A stretch of 64,000 bases of DNA from Amycolatopsis thailandensis (GTDB taxonomy: Bacteria; Actinomycetota; Actinomycetes; Mycobacteriales; Pseudonocardiaceae), in assembly GCF_002234405.1 (NCBI RefSeq), contig NZ_NMQT01000035.1:1-64000 (forward strand), in the 5' to 3' direction. Shown piece by piece: positions 15,053 to 23,193 of the stretch; within the stretch, counting starts at the first letter, position 1, and the number at the start of each line of letters is the position of its first letter. A model generated the notes under the pieces. It saw only the letters and a program-made list of their open reading frames with translations, had not been told where the DNA came from and searched no databases. The position numbers were made by a program, and so were the translations under genes.

Positions 15053-16636
15053 ATGAGCCTTTCTCCCAGCGCGCACGTCGACCCGTTCTGCCGCGACCGG
15101 CTGCCGCCCGCCGACCAGTGGCCACAGCTCGTGTTCGACCTCCCGGAACTGCGGTATCCCGACAGGCTGAACGCCGCGACCACGCTGCTCGACGAGACCG
15201 TCGAGCGACTGGGCCCGGACAGGCCCTGTCTGTCTTCGCCCGCCGAAACGTGGACCTACGGCGAAGTCCTGGCCCGCGCCAACCGGGTCGCGCATGTCCT
15301 GGTCACCGATTTCGGTGTCGTCCCCGGCGACCGGGTTCTGTTGCGGGGCACCAACACCCCGTGGCTCGCGGCGGTGTGGCTGGCCGTCCTCAAGGCGGGC
15401 GCGGTGGCCGTCACGACCATGCCGATGCTGCGGCGGGCCGAACTGGACAAGATCGCCGGTCGCGCGAAGCCCGCGATCGCCGTCTGCGACGAACGCCTCC
15501 TGGACGAACTCCCGCCGGATCTGCCCGTCGTGTCCTACGGAACGGATCTCGCCGCCCGGGCGGAACGGCATCCGGCGACGTTCGCCGACGTCCCGACAGC
15601 GGCCGATGACGTCGCCCTGCTCGCCTTCACCTCCGGCACGACGGGATCCCCCAAGGCGACGATGCACTTCCACCGCGATCTGCTCGCGATCGCCGACACG
15701 TTCTCCCGGCATGTCGTGCGACCGGCCGCGGACGATCTCTTCTGCGGCACGCCACCGCTCGCTTTCACCTTCGGCCTCGGCGGGCTGCTGATCTTCCCCC
15801 TGCGAGCGGGTGCGGCGACGCTTCTGGTCGAACGCGCGACTCCGGCGGAACTCGCCGCCGTCGTCGCCGACAAGGGCGTCACGGTCCTCTTCACCGCCCC
15901 GACCGCGTACCGGGCGATCTTGAACTCCGGCCACGGAGGGCTCCTCGCCGGGGTACGCCGCGCGATCTCGGCGGGCGAGTCGCTCCCCGCTCCCGTGGCC
16001 GAGCGGTACCGGGAGGTCGTCGGACGGCCGCTCATCGACGGGCTCGGCAGCACCGAAATGCTGCACGTGTTCATCTCCGCCGCCGACGACGACGCGCGTC
16101 CGGGCGCGACCGGGAAGGTCGTCCCCGGCTACCGGGCCGCCGTCCTCGACATCGACGGCTCGCCCGTCCCCGACGGAACGCCCGGTTTCCTCGCGGTGCG
16201 AGGCCCCACGGGCTGCCGGTACCTCGAAGACCCGCGCCAGCGGGACTACGTCCGCGACGGCTGGAACATCACCGGCGACACCTACGTCCGGGACGCGGAC
16301 GGCTACTTCCGGTTCGTCGCGCGCAGCGACGACATGATCATCTCGTCGGGCTACAACATCGCCGCCCCCGAGGTCGAAGAAGTCCTGCTCGCCCATCCGG
16401 ACGTGGAGGAATGCGCCGTGATCGGCACGCCAGACCCGGACCGCGGTTCGATCGTGACGGCGTTCGTCGTGCCGCGTCCCGGCGTCGAAGAAGGCCCGCG
16501 GTTCGCGCAGGCGCTCCAGGATCACGCGAAAGCGACTGCCGCGCCGTACAAGTATCCGCGCCGCGTCCGGTTCATCGAGGCGTTGCCACGCAACGCGAGC
16601 GGGAAGCTTCAGCGCTACTTGCTGCGTGAACTGTGA
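15053..16636 (+). CDS. AMP-forming acyl-CoA ligase (benzoate/aminobenzoate-CoA ligase-like)
   Basis: This 527-residue member of the ANL superfamily activates a carboxylic acid with ATP and CoA. The P-loop motif is FTSGTTGSPKATMHF. The hinge region and the C-terminal lysine motif ASGKLQRYLLREL are present. The N-terminal pattern resembles aryl-CoA ligases such as 2-aminobenzoate-CoA ligase, so an aromatic acid is plausible but unproven. The ATG at 15053 is preceded by GAGGAGCGGC; an in-frame extension upstream looks like leader. The 3' end overlaps the convergent TetR gene by 22 nt. Confidence 0.87.
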   Translation: MSLSPSAHVDPFCRDRLPPADQWPQLVFDLPELRYPDRLNAATTLLDETVERLGPDRPCLSSPAETWTYGEVLARANRVAHVLVTDFGVVPGDRVLLRGTNTPWLAAVWLAVLKAGAVAVTTMPMLRRAELDKIAGRAKPAIAVCDERLLDELPPDLPVVSYGTDLAARAERHPATFADVPTAADDVALLAFTSGTTGSPKATMHFHRDLLAIADTFSRHVVRPAADDLFCGTPPLAFTFGLGGLLIFPLRAGAATLLVERATPAELAAVVADKGVTVLFTAPTAYRAILNSGHGGLLAGVRRAISAGESLPAPVAERYREVVGRPLIDGLGSTEMLHVFISAADDDARPGATGKVVPGYRAAVLDIDGSPVPDGTPGFLAVRGPTGCRYLEDPRQRDYVRDGWNITGDTYVRDADGYFRFVARSDDMIISSGYNIAAPEVEEVLLAHPDVEECAVIGTPDPDRGSIVTAFVVPRPGVEEGPRFAQALQDHAKATAAPYKYPRRVRFIEALPRNASGKLQRYLLREL

Positions 16637-17142
16637 GCGCCGGGAAGCGGTTCGCCGTGGTCGGCGCGCAGGCCGTCGAGGGAGATGCGCAGCAGCCGGT
16701 TCCACATAAGCGGGTGACCCCCGTCGGTGAGCTGCACGGCGTGGCCCAATGAGACCAGCAGGAGCAGCAGGTCTTCGGTGGTCACACCGGCCCGTAGGAG
16801 ATCCTCGGCGCCGGCGCGCAGTTCTTCGATGACGAGCCGGAGCTGCCGGATACCCTCCAGATCGGGGTCCGACCAGGTCAGCGCGAAGTTCTCGACGATC
16901 ACCCGGTGGCGCGCGTAGCCGGTCAGAGCCTGCTCGTAGAAGTCGGTGAGCGCCGCCCAGGGATCCTCGGCACCGATCGCCGCCCGGCGCGCGGATTCCG
17001 CCCACCTCGAGAAGTCCTGACGCAGGACCGTCCGGATGAGATCTTCCTTTTTCGGGAAGTGCCGGTAGAGGGTGCCCATGCCCACGCCACTACGGCGGGC
17101 GATCTCGCGGACGTCCACCGCGGTGCCCTGCTCGGCCAGCAC
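16615..17142 (-). CDS. TetR-family regulator with damaged 5' end
   Basis: The frame encodes VDVREIARRSGVGMGTLYRH and a full helical ligand domain, 175 residues from a GTG at 17142. Helix 1 of the family (RADAIRNQEAIVEAATEV) is also present just upstream in the same frame, but no ATG, GTG or TTG precedes it before in-frame stops. The true start appears lost where this gene meets the AsnC remnant. It may be inactive, or expressed as a protein lacking helix 1. Confidence 0.6.
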   Translation of the reverse strand: MLAEQGTAVDVREIARRSGVGMGTLYRHFPKKEDLIRTVLRQDFSRWAESARRAAIGAEDPWAALTDFYEQALTGYARHRVIVENFALTWSDPDLEGIRQLRLVIEELRAGAEDLLRAGVTTEDLLLLLVSLGHAVQLTDGGHPLMWNRLLRISLDGLRADHGEPLPGAHSSRSK

Positions 17143-17202
17143 TTCGGTGGCTGCCTCGACGATCGCCTCCTGGTTGCGGATCGCGTCCGCGCGCCGTCGG
17201 GG

Positions 17203-17641
17203 CCGATTGCTCCGGGGTCAGGATCACGGGCTGCCACTCGTGCACGGTCCGGTAGTACTTGGTGATCGGATCGGCGGTGGCCTCGTGCAGCCCGGAAGTG
17301 GCGGCGAGATCCTCCGAAACGTAGACCGCGAGACGCTCCCGCGAGCACCGCACTTCCGCCTGCCCGGTCACCAGGTAGCAAAAGCTCGTCTCCGGGCGCC
17401 GCGCCAGCGCGGTACCGGCGGTCCTGGCGAGACCGGCGCGGCTTTGGCCCGCACCAGCATCGGCACCCCGTGCGGCGTCACCGCGATCACGGTGACGATC
17501 CCGTTCTCCAGCAGCCGGGCCCCGCGCCTGGCCACGGTAGGTTCTGGAGCGTCGAGCACCTCGGCGATCCGCCGTCAGGACGCCCGGCCATCCACCTCCA
17601 GCGCACCGATGACGCGGCGATCGAGCGGATCTTGTCGAACC
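17203..17641 (-). pseudogene. AsnC/Lrp-family regulator, broken by frameshifts and a nonsense codon
   Basis: Translated in pieces on the minus strand this is a Lrp/AsnC protein: DRRVIGALEVDGRAS, then a TGA at 17577-17575 where Trp is usual, then RRIAEVLDAPEPTVARRGAR and LLENGIVTVIAVTP. A frameshift near 17400 leads to TALARRPETSFCYLVTG and DPITKYYRTVHEWQP. The first helix is in another frame again. The C-terminus runs without a stop into the TetR frame. It was probably the divergent regulator of the amidase gene. Confidence 0.82.
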
Positions 17642-17691
17642 TGGTCACCGCAGCCGAGAATTCGACCATTCCCACAAGTTGGTTGGAGGAC

Positions 17692-19107
17692 GTGATCGAA
17701 GACGAACTCTGCCACCTCCCCGCGAGGGAGCTGGCGAAGCGGCTACGCACCTGTGAAGTCAGCGCGCGGGAAGTGGTGACAGCCCATCTCGACCGCGTCG
17801 AACGGGTCAATCCCGGGATCAACGCGATAGTCACGCTGACCGCGGACCAGGCCCTCGCCGACGCCGCCGAGGCCGACGAACGGCTGGCCCACGGCGAGGA
17901 AGTCGGGCCACTGCACGGGATCCCGGTTGCCCACAAGGACAATCACGACGTCGCCGGCGTGCGCACCACCTATGGTTCACCGCTGCTCGCGGACAACGTC
18001 CCGACCGCGCATTCGCCCATCGTGGAACGAATGCGCGCCGCGGGGGTGATCACGCTCGGGAAAACGAACATCCCCGAGTTCGGCGCGGGTTCGCACACGA
18101 TGAACCCGGTCTTCGGGGCGACTCGCAATCCGTACCGGCCTTCGCTGTCCGCCGGTGGCAGCAGCGGCGGGGCGGCCGCGGCACTGGCCGCCGGGCTGCA
18201 TCCGCTCGCCGACGGCAACGACATGGGCGGTTCGTTGCGCAATCCCGCGTCGTTCTGCAACGTGGTCGGGTTGCGGCCGTCCCCCGGCCGGGTGCCCTGC
18301 GGACCCGACGGCCTCCCGGCCTCGTGGCTCGCCGTGCACGGCCCGATGGCCCGCACCGTAGGGGACGTCGCGCTCCTGCTGTCGGTGATCGCCGGCTACG
18401 ACCCCCACAGCCCGTTCAGCCTCCGGGAGCCGTCCGAACCGTTCGCGGAACCGTTGGACACCGACCTCACCGGGCTGCGGGTGGCCTGGTCCCCCGACCT
18501 CGGCGGGCTCCCGGTCGACCCCGCCGTCAGTCAGGTCCTCGAACCGGCGGTGAAGGTGTTCGGCGACCTCGGCTGCGAGGTCGAAGAGGCCACGCCCGAC
18601 CTCACGAACGCGGACGAGGTCTTCCGGACCCTGCGAGCCCGGATCTTCCACCTGAACCTCGGCGCGCTGGCCGAGGCCCATCCCGGTCGGATCAAGAAGA
18701 CCCTCGCCGACGAAATCGCGTACGGTGGCACACTCGGTGGGCAACGGGTGGCGACGGCCAATCTCCTCCAGACCCGGCTCGTCGCTTCGACGCGGGAGTT
18801 CTTTTCGAAATACGATCTGCTGCTCGCTCCGGTCAGTCAGGTGCCGCCCTTCCCTGTCGAGTGGGAATACCCGGAAACCGTCGCCGGGCACGAAATGCGC
18901 GACTACATCGACTGGATGCGGTCGTCCTCCGCCATTTCGGCCACCCGATGCCCGGCGATCTCCGTCCCCGCGGGCTTCACCGCCGATGGCAGTCCGGTGG
19001 GATTGCAGATCATCGGCCCGCACCGAGGTGAACTGAACCTGCTTCGCGCGGCCCACATGTTCGAGCAGGCGACGCGGTACGGCGAAGGTCGACCTGAGCT
19101 TCCCTGA
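17692..19107 (+). CDS. Amidase-signature family amidase
   Basis: This protein of about 471 residues has the Ser-cisSer-Lys triad: Lys in PVAHKDNHDV, the cis-Ser in SAGGSSGGAAAAL and the nucleophile Ser in NDMGGSLRNPA. It hydrolyses a carboxamide. The start is uncertain: GTG at 17692 has GGAGGA immediately before it (tight spacing), and a TTG at 17683 is an alternative. It is divergent from the broken AsnC gene, so its regulation may have been lost. Confidence 0.85.
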   Translation: MIEDELCHLPARELAKRLRTCEVSAREVVTAHLDRVERVNPGINAIVTLTADQALADAAEADERLAHGEEVGPLHGIPVAHKDNHDVAGVRTTYGSPLLADNVPTAHSPIVERMRAAGVITLGKTNIPEFGAGSHTMNPVFGATRNPYRPSLSAGGSSGGAAAALAAGLHPLADGNDMGGSLRNPASFCNVVGLRPSPGRVPCGPDGLPASWLAVHGPMARTVGDVALLLSVIAGYDPHSPFSLREPSEPFAEPLDTDLTGLRVAWSPDLGGLPVDPAVSQVLEPAVKVFGDLGCEVEEATPDLTNADEVFRTLRARIFHLNLGALAEAHPGRIKKTLADEIAYGGTLGGQRVATANLLQTRLVASTREFFSKYDLLLAPVSQVPPFPVEWEYPETVAGHEMRDYIDWMRSSSAISATRCPAISVPAGFTADGSPVGLQIIGPHRGELNLLRAAHMFEQATRYGEGRPELP

Positions 19108-19277
19108 TCGCGACGACCACGGTGACTGATCGCGATCTCGACCGTCCACAAAGGACAATTTTTCAGCTGGAACCCGTTTTGAGGGACCCATTGTCGCGTC
19201 GGGCGGGTGAGCGGAGTCCCGAGACAGCCGACGCCGAAGCACATGGACAGGGACGATGCACCCTGGCAGGACCCAAC

Positions 19278-19330
19278 GTCGCGAAAGCCACTTTCGGGAC
19301 GCCTGATGTCCCGAAAGTGGCTTTCGCGAC
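19278..19330. repeat. Perfect 23-bp inverted repeat, 7-nt loop
   Basis: Arms 19278-19300 and 19308-19330 (core CGAAAGCCACTTTCGGG) are exact reverse complements around GCCTGAT. It stands in the gene-free stretch 19108-19547 between the amidase and the HNH gene. Besides this repeat and the SOS-type box, I see nothing else assignable there. Confidence 0.65.
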
Positions 19331-19512
19331 ACCCGGAACCAGCAGGGGCACGAGCGATGAAGCATCGCTACCTCACATTTCGGCCCAACAACCCTCCCTA
19401 CCACTCACGAGCACGCGCGGAACCATTCGAACGCATACTTACGCCACCAATACCCCACGTGGCCGCTCGGACTCACACGGCCCTGACACTAAAGTCGAAA
19501 CACTTTTCACAT

Positions 19513-19528
19513 TCGCACATGTGTTCGA
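19513..19528 (+). promoter_or_regulatory. LexA (SOS) box over a leaderless promoter
   Basis: TCGCACATGTGTTCGA matches the actinobacterial SOS box TCGAAC-N4-GTTCGA with one mismatch. It occupies the expected -35 position relative to a -10-like TATTCT at 19536-19541. The gene's GTG starts 6 nt after that -10, which suggests a leaderless transcript. DUF222/13E12 genes in mycobacteria are known LexA targets, which supports the call. Confidence 0.75.
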
Positions 19529-19547
19529 TTTCCGGTATTCTTGCAGG

Positions 19548-20786
19548 GTGTCCAGTCAGCGAATCCTCGAGCCGCCGCGGGAGTTGTGGCGTGCCGGTGC
19601 GCGGGAGCTCGCGCACGGTGTGGTCGAGCGGTTGTCGCTGGCGCGGCAGGCGCTGGCCGAGGTCGGGCAGTTCCTGGTGGAGATCGAATCCCGGGGCCCG
19701 ATGGAACTGTTCGGGCACGGCTCGACCGCGGGCTGGTTCGCCGAAACCGCCCGGATCAGCCCGAAAGAAGCCGGTGCGACCGTAGCCCGAGCCGTGGCGC
19801 TGAACGAGGGCCTGAATCTGGACGGCACCCCCGCACCCGCCTTCGCCCCCATCGCCGGTGCCGCCGCGGCCGAGGGCGACCTCGGGCATCAGCAGCTGGA
19901 TCCGATCCTCGCGCTCCTGAAGAAGATCCCGGCGGATGTGTCAGAGGAGGACCGGTCGGGCGCGGAGCGGATCCTGGTGAATCTGGCCCGCCACGCCGGT
20001 CCGCACGAGATCGGCAGGATCGGCGCGGAGCTGCTGGCTCATCTCGATCCTGATGGGAACGAGCCGAAAGACGACGATCTGCCGCCGCCCTCACGTGAGG
20101 TGCATGTGCGTGAACGTGAGGATGGCTGGTGGCGGCTCCATGGGCTGCTGGATCCGGAGTTCGGTGCTCGGGTGAACGCCTTGTTCGAGACCTGGGGGCA
20201 GCGAAGACCGGTCGACGAGGACGGTAACCGCGATCCCCGCACCCCCGGCGAGCGCCACGGTGACGCGTTGTTCGACGCGATCCACTACGCGATGACCAAC
20301 GACAAGGCTCCGACCCTGTCTGGGGACCGGACCACGATCGTGGTCACGATCCCCCTGGAGACACTGACCTCAGGGCTGGGGATGGCGTGCGTGGACGAGG
20401 TCACCCGGATCACCGCCCGGCACGTCCGGATGCTGGCCTGCGACGCGAAGATCATCCCCGCCGTGCTCGGGTCGGAAAGTGAACCCCTCGATATCGGCCG
20501 GGCGGCCCGCACTGTCACCCCCGCGCAACGCCGGGCTTTGAACCTTCGTGACCACGGGTGCGCTTTCCCCGGTTGTCATCGCAAGCCCAAGCACTGCGAG
20601 GCCCACCATATTCTTCCGTGGGGTGAACTCGGTGACACCGACCTCGGCAATCTGTGTCTGCTGTGTCGCTATCACCATATGGTCATCCACGGCCAATCCG
20701 GCTGGACAGTCCACCTCGCCACCGACGGCAGGCCTGAGTTCGTTCCACCCCAATACCTCGACCCACTACAGAAGCCACGCCGCTGA
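19548..20786 (+). CDS. DUF222 (13E12-type) HNH endonuclease
   Basis: This 412-residue protein has an N-terminal DUF222 helical domain (about residues 1-300) and a C-terminal HNH nuclease domain: CAFPGCHRKPKHCEAHHI, then NLCLLCRYHHMVIHG, with CxxC-type zinc ligands and catalytic His pairs. Such genes are multicopy in actinobacteria. Here an SOS box precedes the start, so DNA damage should induce it. The GTG at 19548 is chosen because it matches the family N-terminus and the -10 spacing. Its biological role is not established. Confidence 0.88.
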   Translation: MSSQRILEPPRELWRAGARELAHGVVERLSLARQALAEVGQFLVEIESRGPMELFGHGSTAGWFAETARISPKEAGATVARAVALNEGLNLDGTPAPAFAPIAGAAAAEGDLGHQQLDPILALLKKIPADVSEEDRSGAERILVNLARHAGPHEIGRIGAELLAHLDPDGNEPKDDDLPPPSREVHVREREDGWWRLHGLLDPEFGARVNALFETWGQRRPVDEDGNRDPRTPGERHGDALFDAIHYAMTNDKAPTLSGDRTTIVVTIPLETLTSGLGMACVDEVTRITARHVRMLACDAKIIPAVLGSESEPLDIGRAARTVTPAQRRALNLRDHGCAFPGCHRKPKHCEAHHILPWGELGDTDLGNLCLLCRYHHMVIHGQSGWTVHLATDGRPEFVPPQYLDPLQKPRR

Positions 20787-20788
20787 AC

Positions 20789-20829
20789 CCGAGGGAGCCC
20801 GCCACCACCACCGGCGACGGGCCCCTCGG
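20789..20829 (+). terminator. Imperfect GC-rich hairpin after the HNH gene
   Basis: CCGAGGGAGCCCGCC and GGCGACGGGCCCCTCGG can pair imperfectly across a CA-rich loop immediately after the stop codon. It lacks a T-tract. A terminator role is inferred from position. Confidence 0.45.
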
Positions 20830-20876
20830 CCTGCCCGAGGCACAGGCGGAAACCCGAAACGCAGCTGTTTCCGGCT

Positions 20877-21540
20877 TCAGCGAATCCCGCGACGCCGGTT
20901 CGCCGCGACCAGCGCGACAACACTCAGCGACGCGGTCGCCATAAGGCAGTAGCCGGGCGAAACCGGCGAACCGGTGGCCGCGATCATGATCCGGATCCGG
21001 CCGTGCCGGCCGGTCGGTCGGTCAACAGCCTCACGATCGGCGTCACCACGGTCAGGATGGCGGCGGGTGATCATCAGGGCGACGAATGACCAGCGCTCCC
21101 CCGGCGATCAGCAGACCGCTCCACTGGAAGCGGAACAGCGTCGGACGGGCGTCGTCTTCGGTGAATCCGGTCGCGTGGCAACGGTTTCGGCGGCGGGTTC
21201 GTCGACGTGACGCCGGATGTAGCAGCCGACTGGGCCGACCGGCAACCCGAAGACGAACGGGATCCAGCAACCCCACGACGTCATCGCATCGGTGGTGAGC
21301 GAGGCGGTCGGCGTAGGCGCCGAGCACGAGACCGCCGAGCGGGCGCACGAGGAACCTAGTCCCGAAGACCGCGGATGCCCGGACGAGCTGGACGGCGGCG
21401 TTCCCGCCGGGAAAGAAGATCTTACCGATGTGGGCCGCCATCAGGCGCGTACACGCCGAGGTCGAACCATTCGAGCGCGTTGCCGATGCTGGCCGCGGCG
21501 ATGGCGCGCCGCGTCGACGACGGCGTCCGATCGCTCGTCA
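20877..21540 (-). pseudogene. MHS-family metabolite transporter (MFS) remnant
   Basis: Three pieces in different frames match the metabolite:H+ symporter group: RRAIAAASIGNALEWFDLGVYA at the N-terminus, then FFPGGNAAVQL and FLVRPLGGLVLGAYADR after a frameshift near 21440, and a C-terminal TGSPVSPGYCLMATASLSVV ending at 20877. About two thirds of the usual 430 residues are missing. Its start overlaps the stop of the M20 peptidase gene, so it was the transporter partner of that peptidase. Confidence 0.82.
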
Positions 21541-22923
21541 CGCTTCCTCGCCACGCCTGCCGAGGGCGTGGAACAGCGCCGCAGCGAGCACGACACCCTC
21601 CCGGGCGATCGGGGCCGACAGGTGCTCGTCGGGCGCGTGTTGCAGGCAGCCGGGGTAGGAATGCGGCAGCCACAACGTCGGCAGACCGAGGACGTCGGTG
21701 AACACGTGGTTCGGCAGGCCGCCTCCGAAGCTCGGCAGGATCGCCACCGGGCTATCGGACACCTCGCCGAGGACGCCTTTCGCCCAGTCCACCCAGGGGT
21801 CGTCGACCGGAGTACGGCTGGCGACGAAGCTGGCTTCGGCGGTGACGCCGACCATCGGAAACCCCTGCGCGGCAAGGTGTTTCGTGATGGCCTCGCCCAC
21901 TCCGTCGACGTCGGTGCCCGCCACGTAACGCAGTTGCAGCATCGCGCGGGCCCGGCCGGGGATGGCGTTGACCGGCCGGTCGATGTCGGCCGCGCCGAGT
22001 GACAGGACTTCGAGGGTGTTCCAGCCGTACAGGCGCTCGGCCGCGGTCAGCCCGGTGTCGCCCCAGCCCTCGTCCAGCACCGGATCTCCCGGCGTGTTCC
22101 CGATTTCGAGGTCGGCGAGTGCCGCGCGGACACTGCCCGGGAGTTCGGGCGGGAGGAGTTCCGGCACCTGGACGCGGCCGTGCCCGTCGACGAGACAGGC
22201 GATCGCCCCGGCGAGCGTGGTGGCGGGATTGCGCAGGACGCCACCCCAGTTCCCGGAGTGGTACGCGTCGGGCCGGAGATCGACGTCGAGGGCGATCCGG
22301 ACGCTGCCCCGCGCGCCGAGGAACAGCGTCGGCGTCGCCGCGTCCAGGCGCGGGCCGTCGGAGGCGATGAGGACGTCTGCGCTCAGCTCTTCCCGGCGCG
22401 CCGCGACGAACTCGTCGAGGCCGGGCGAGCCGATCTCCTCCCCGGTCTCGAACAGGAACTTGAGGTTGAACCCGAGCGATCCGGTTTCGGCGAGGAGCAG
22501 CCGGAGCGCTGTCAGGTTGATCAGGTGCTGTCCCTTGTTGTCCGCGGAGCCGCGGCCGTACCAGCGCTCACCGTCGGCGGTCAGCGTCCACGGATCCCGG
22601 TCTTCGCTCCACTGGCCCTCGTGCCCATCGACGACGTCGGCGTGGCCGTAACACAGGAGCGTCGGCAGCCCCGGGGATTCGATCCGGGTGCCGATCAGGA
22701 ACGGGCCGCCGTTCGGGTCGGGGTTGGGATACGTCGTCACGGAACAGCCGAGCGCGCTCAGCGCGGGGGTCAGCACCTTGTCCAGGTATGCCTTGATGGC
22801 AACGCGCCCGCTCGGATGATCGCTCACCGTCGGATAGCGGACGAGTTCGGCGAGCTCGGCGAAGAAGGCCCCCGAGTCGACGTGCTTCTGGGCTTTCGAG
22901 ACCAGTTCTGCGGGGATGGCCAC
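21538..22923 (-). CDS. M20-family metallopeptidase
   Basis: This 461-residue cytoplasmic zinc peptidase has the metal sites CYGHADVVDGHEGQW, the bridging Asp in GRGSADNKGQ, and the ETGEEIGSPG general base. A dimerisation domain follows (about residues 200-350). It probably cleaves dipeptides or N-acyl amino acids. The GTG start at 22923 has GGAG upstream. It seems intact although its neighbours, the MHS transporter downstream and the LysR regulator upstream, are broken. Confidence 0.9.
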   Translation of the reverse strand: MAIPAELVSKAQKHVDSGAFFAELAELVRYPTVSDHPSGRVAIKAYLDKVLTPALSALGCSVTTYPNPDPNGGPFLIGTRIESPGLPTLLCYGHADVVDGHEGQWSEDRDPWTLTADGERWYGRGSADNKGQHLINLTALRLLLAETGSLGFNLKFLFETGEEIGSPGLDEFVAARREELSADVLIASDGPRLDAATPTLFLGARGSVRIALDVDLRPDAYHSGNWGGVLRNPATTLAGAIACLVDGHGRVQVPELLPPELPGSVRAALADLEIGNTPGDPVLDEGWGDTGLTAAERLYGWNTLEVLSLGAADIDRPVNAIPGRARAMLQLRYVAGTDVDGVGEAITKHLAAQGFPMVGVTAEASFVASRTPVDDPWVDWAKGVLGEVSDSPVAILPSFGGGLPNHVFTDVLGLPTLWLPHSYPGCLQHAPDEHLSAPIAREGVVLAAALFHALGRRGEEA

Positions 22924-22979
22924 GGTGTCTCCGATTCGCTCGTCCGGTGTCGCTGAGGAGCGTAAGACGGTTTGCTTAC

Positions 22980-23193
22980 ACCCCGCGTTCTCATCCAGCA
23001 AACCTGCTGTTGCCGATCGCGTTGGCGTACTTCCTCGAAAGTCGCCCGCACCGGTTCGGTGTCCGAAGCGGCGACGGAGTTGACGGTGGCGCCCTCGGCG
23101 ATCAGCCGTCAGATCGCCGAACTCGAGGCTGGGTGCCGCTGTTCGTCCGGCATCCGCGCGGCACGCTGCTGACCTCGTTCGTCCGGCCGCCGG
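22980..23193 (+). pseudogene. LysR-family regulator, 5' fragment only
   Basis: Two frames combine to give a LysR DNA-binding domain: LALAYFLE-like sequence, then VARTGSVSEAATELTVAPSA and ISRQIAELEAG, and after another shift VPLFVRHPRGTLLT. The ligand domain is absent: the fragment runs directly into the 3' end of the FAD oxidase gene. It is divergent from the M20 peptidase gene, as expected for its former regulator. Confidence 0.8.

Noticed and set aside
19122-19547. Extended N-terminus of the HNH protein
   Set aside because: The extension would cross a perfect inverted repeat, the SOS box and the promoter; its sequence has no family match.
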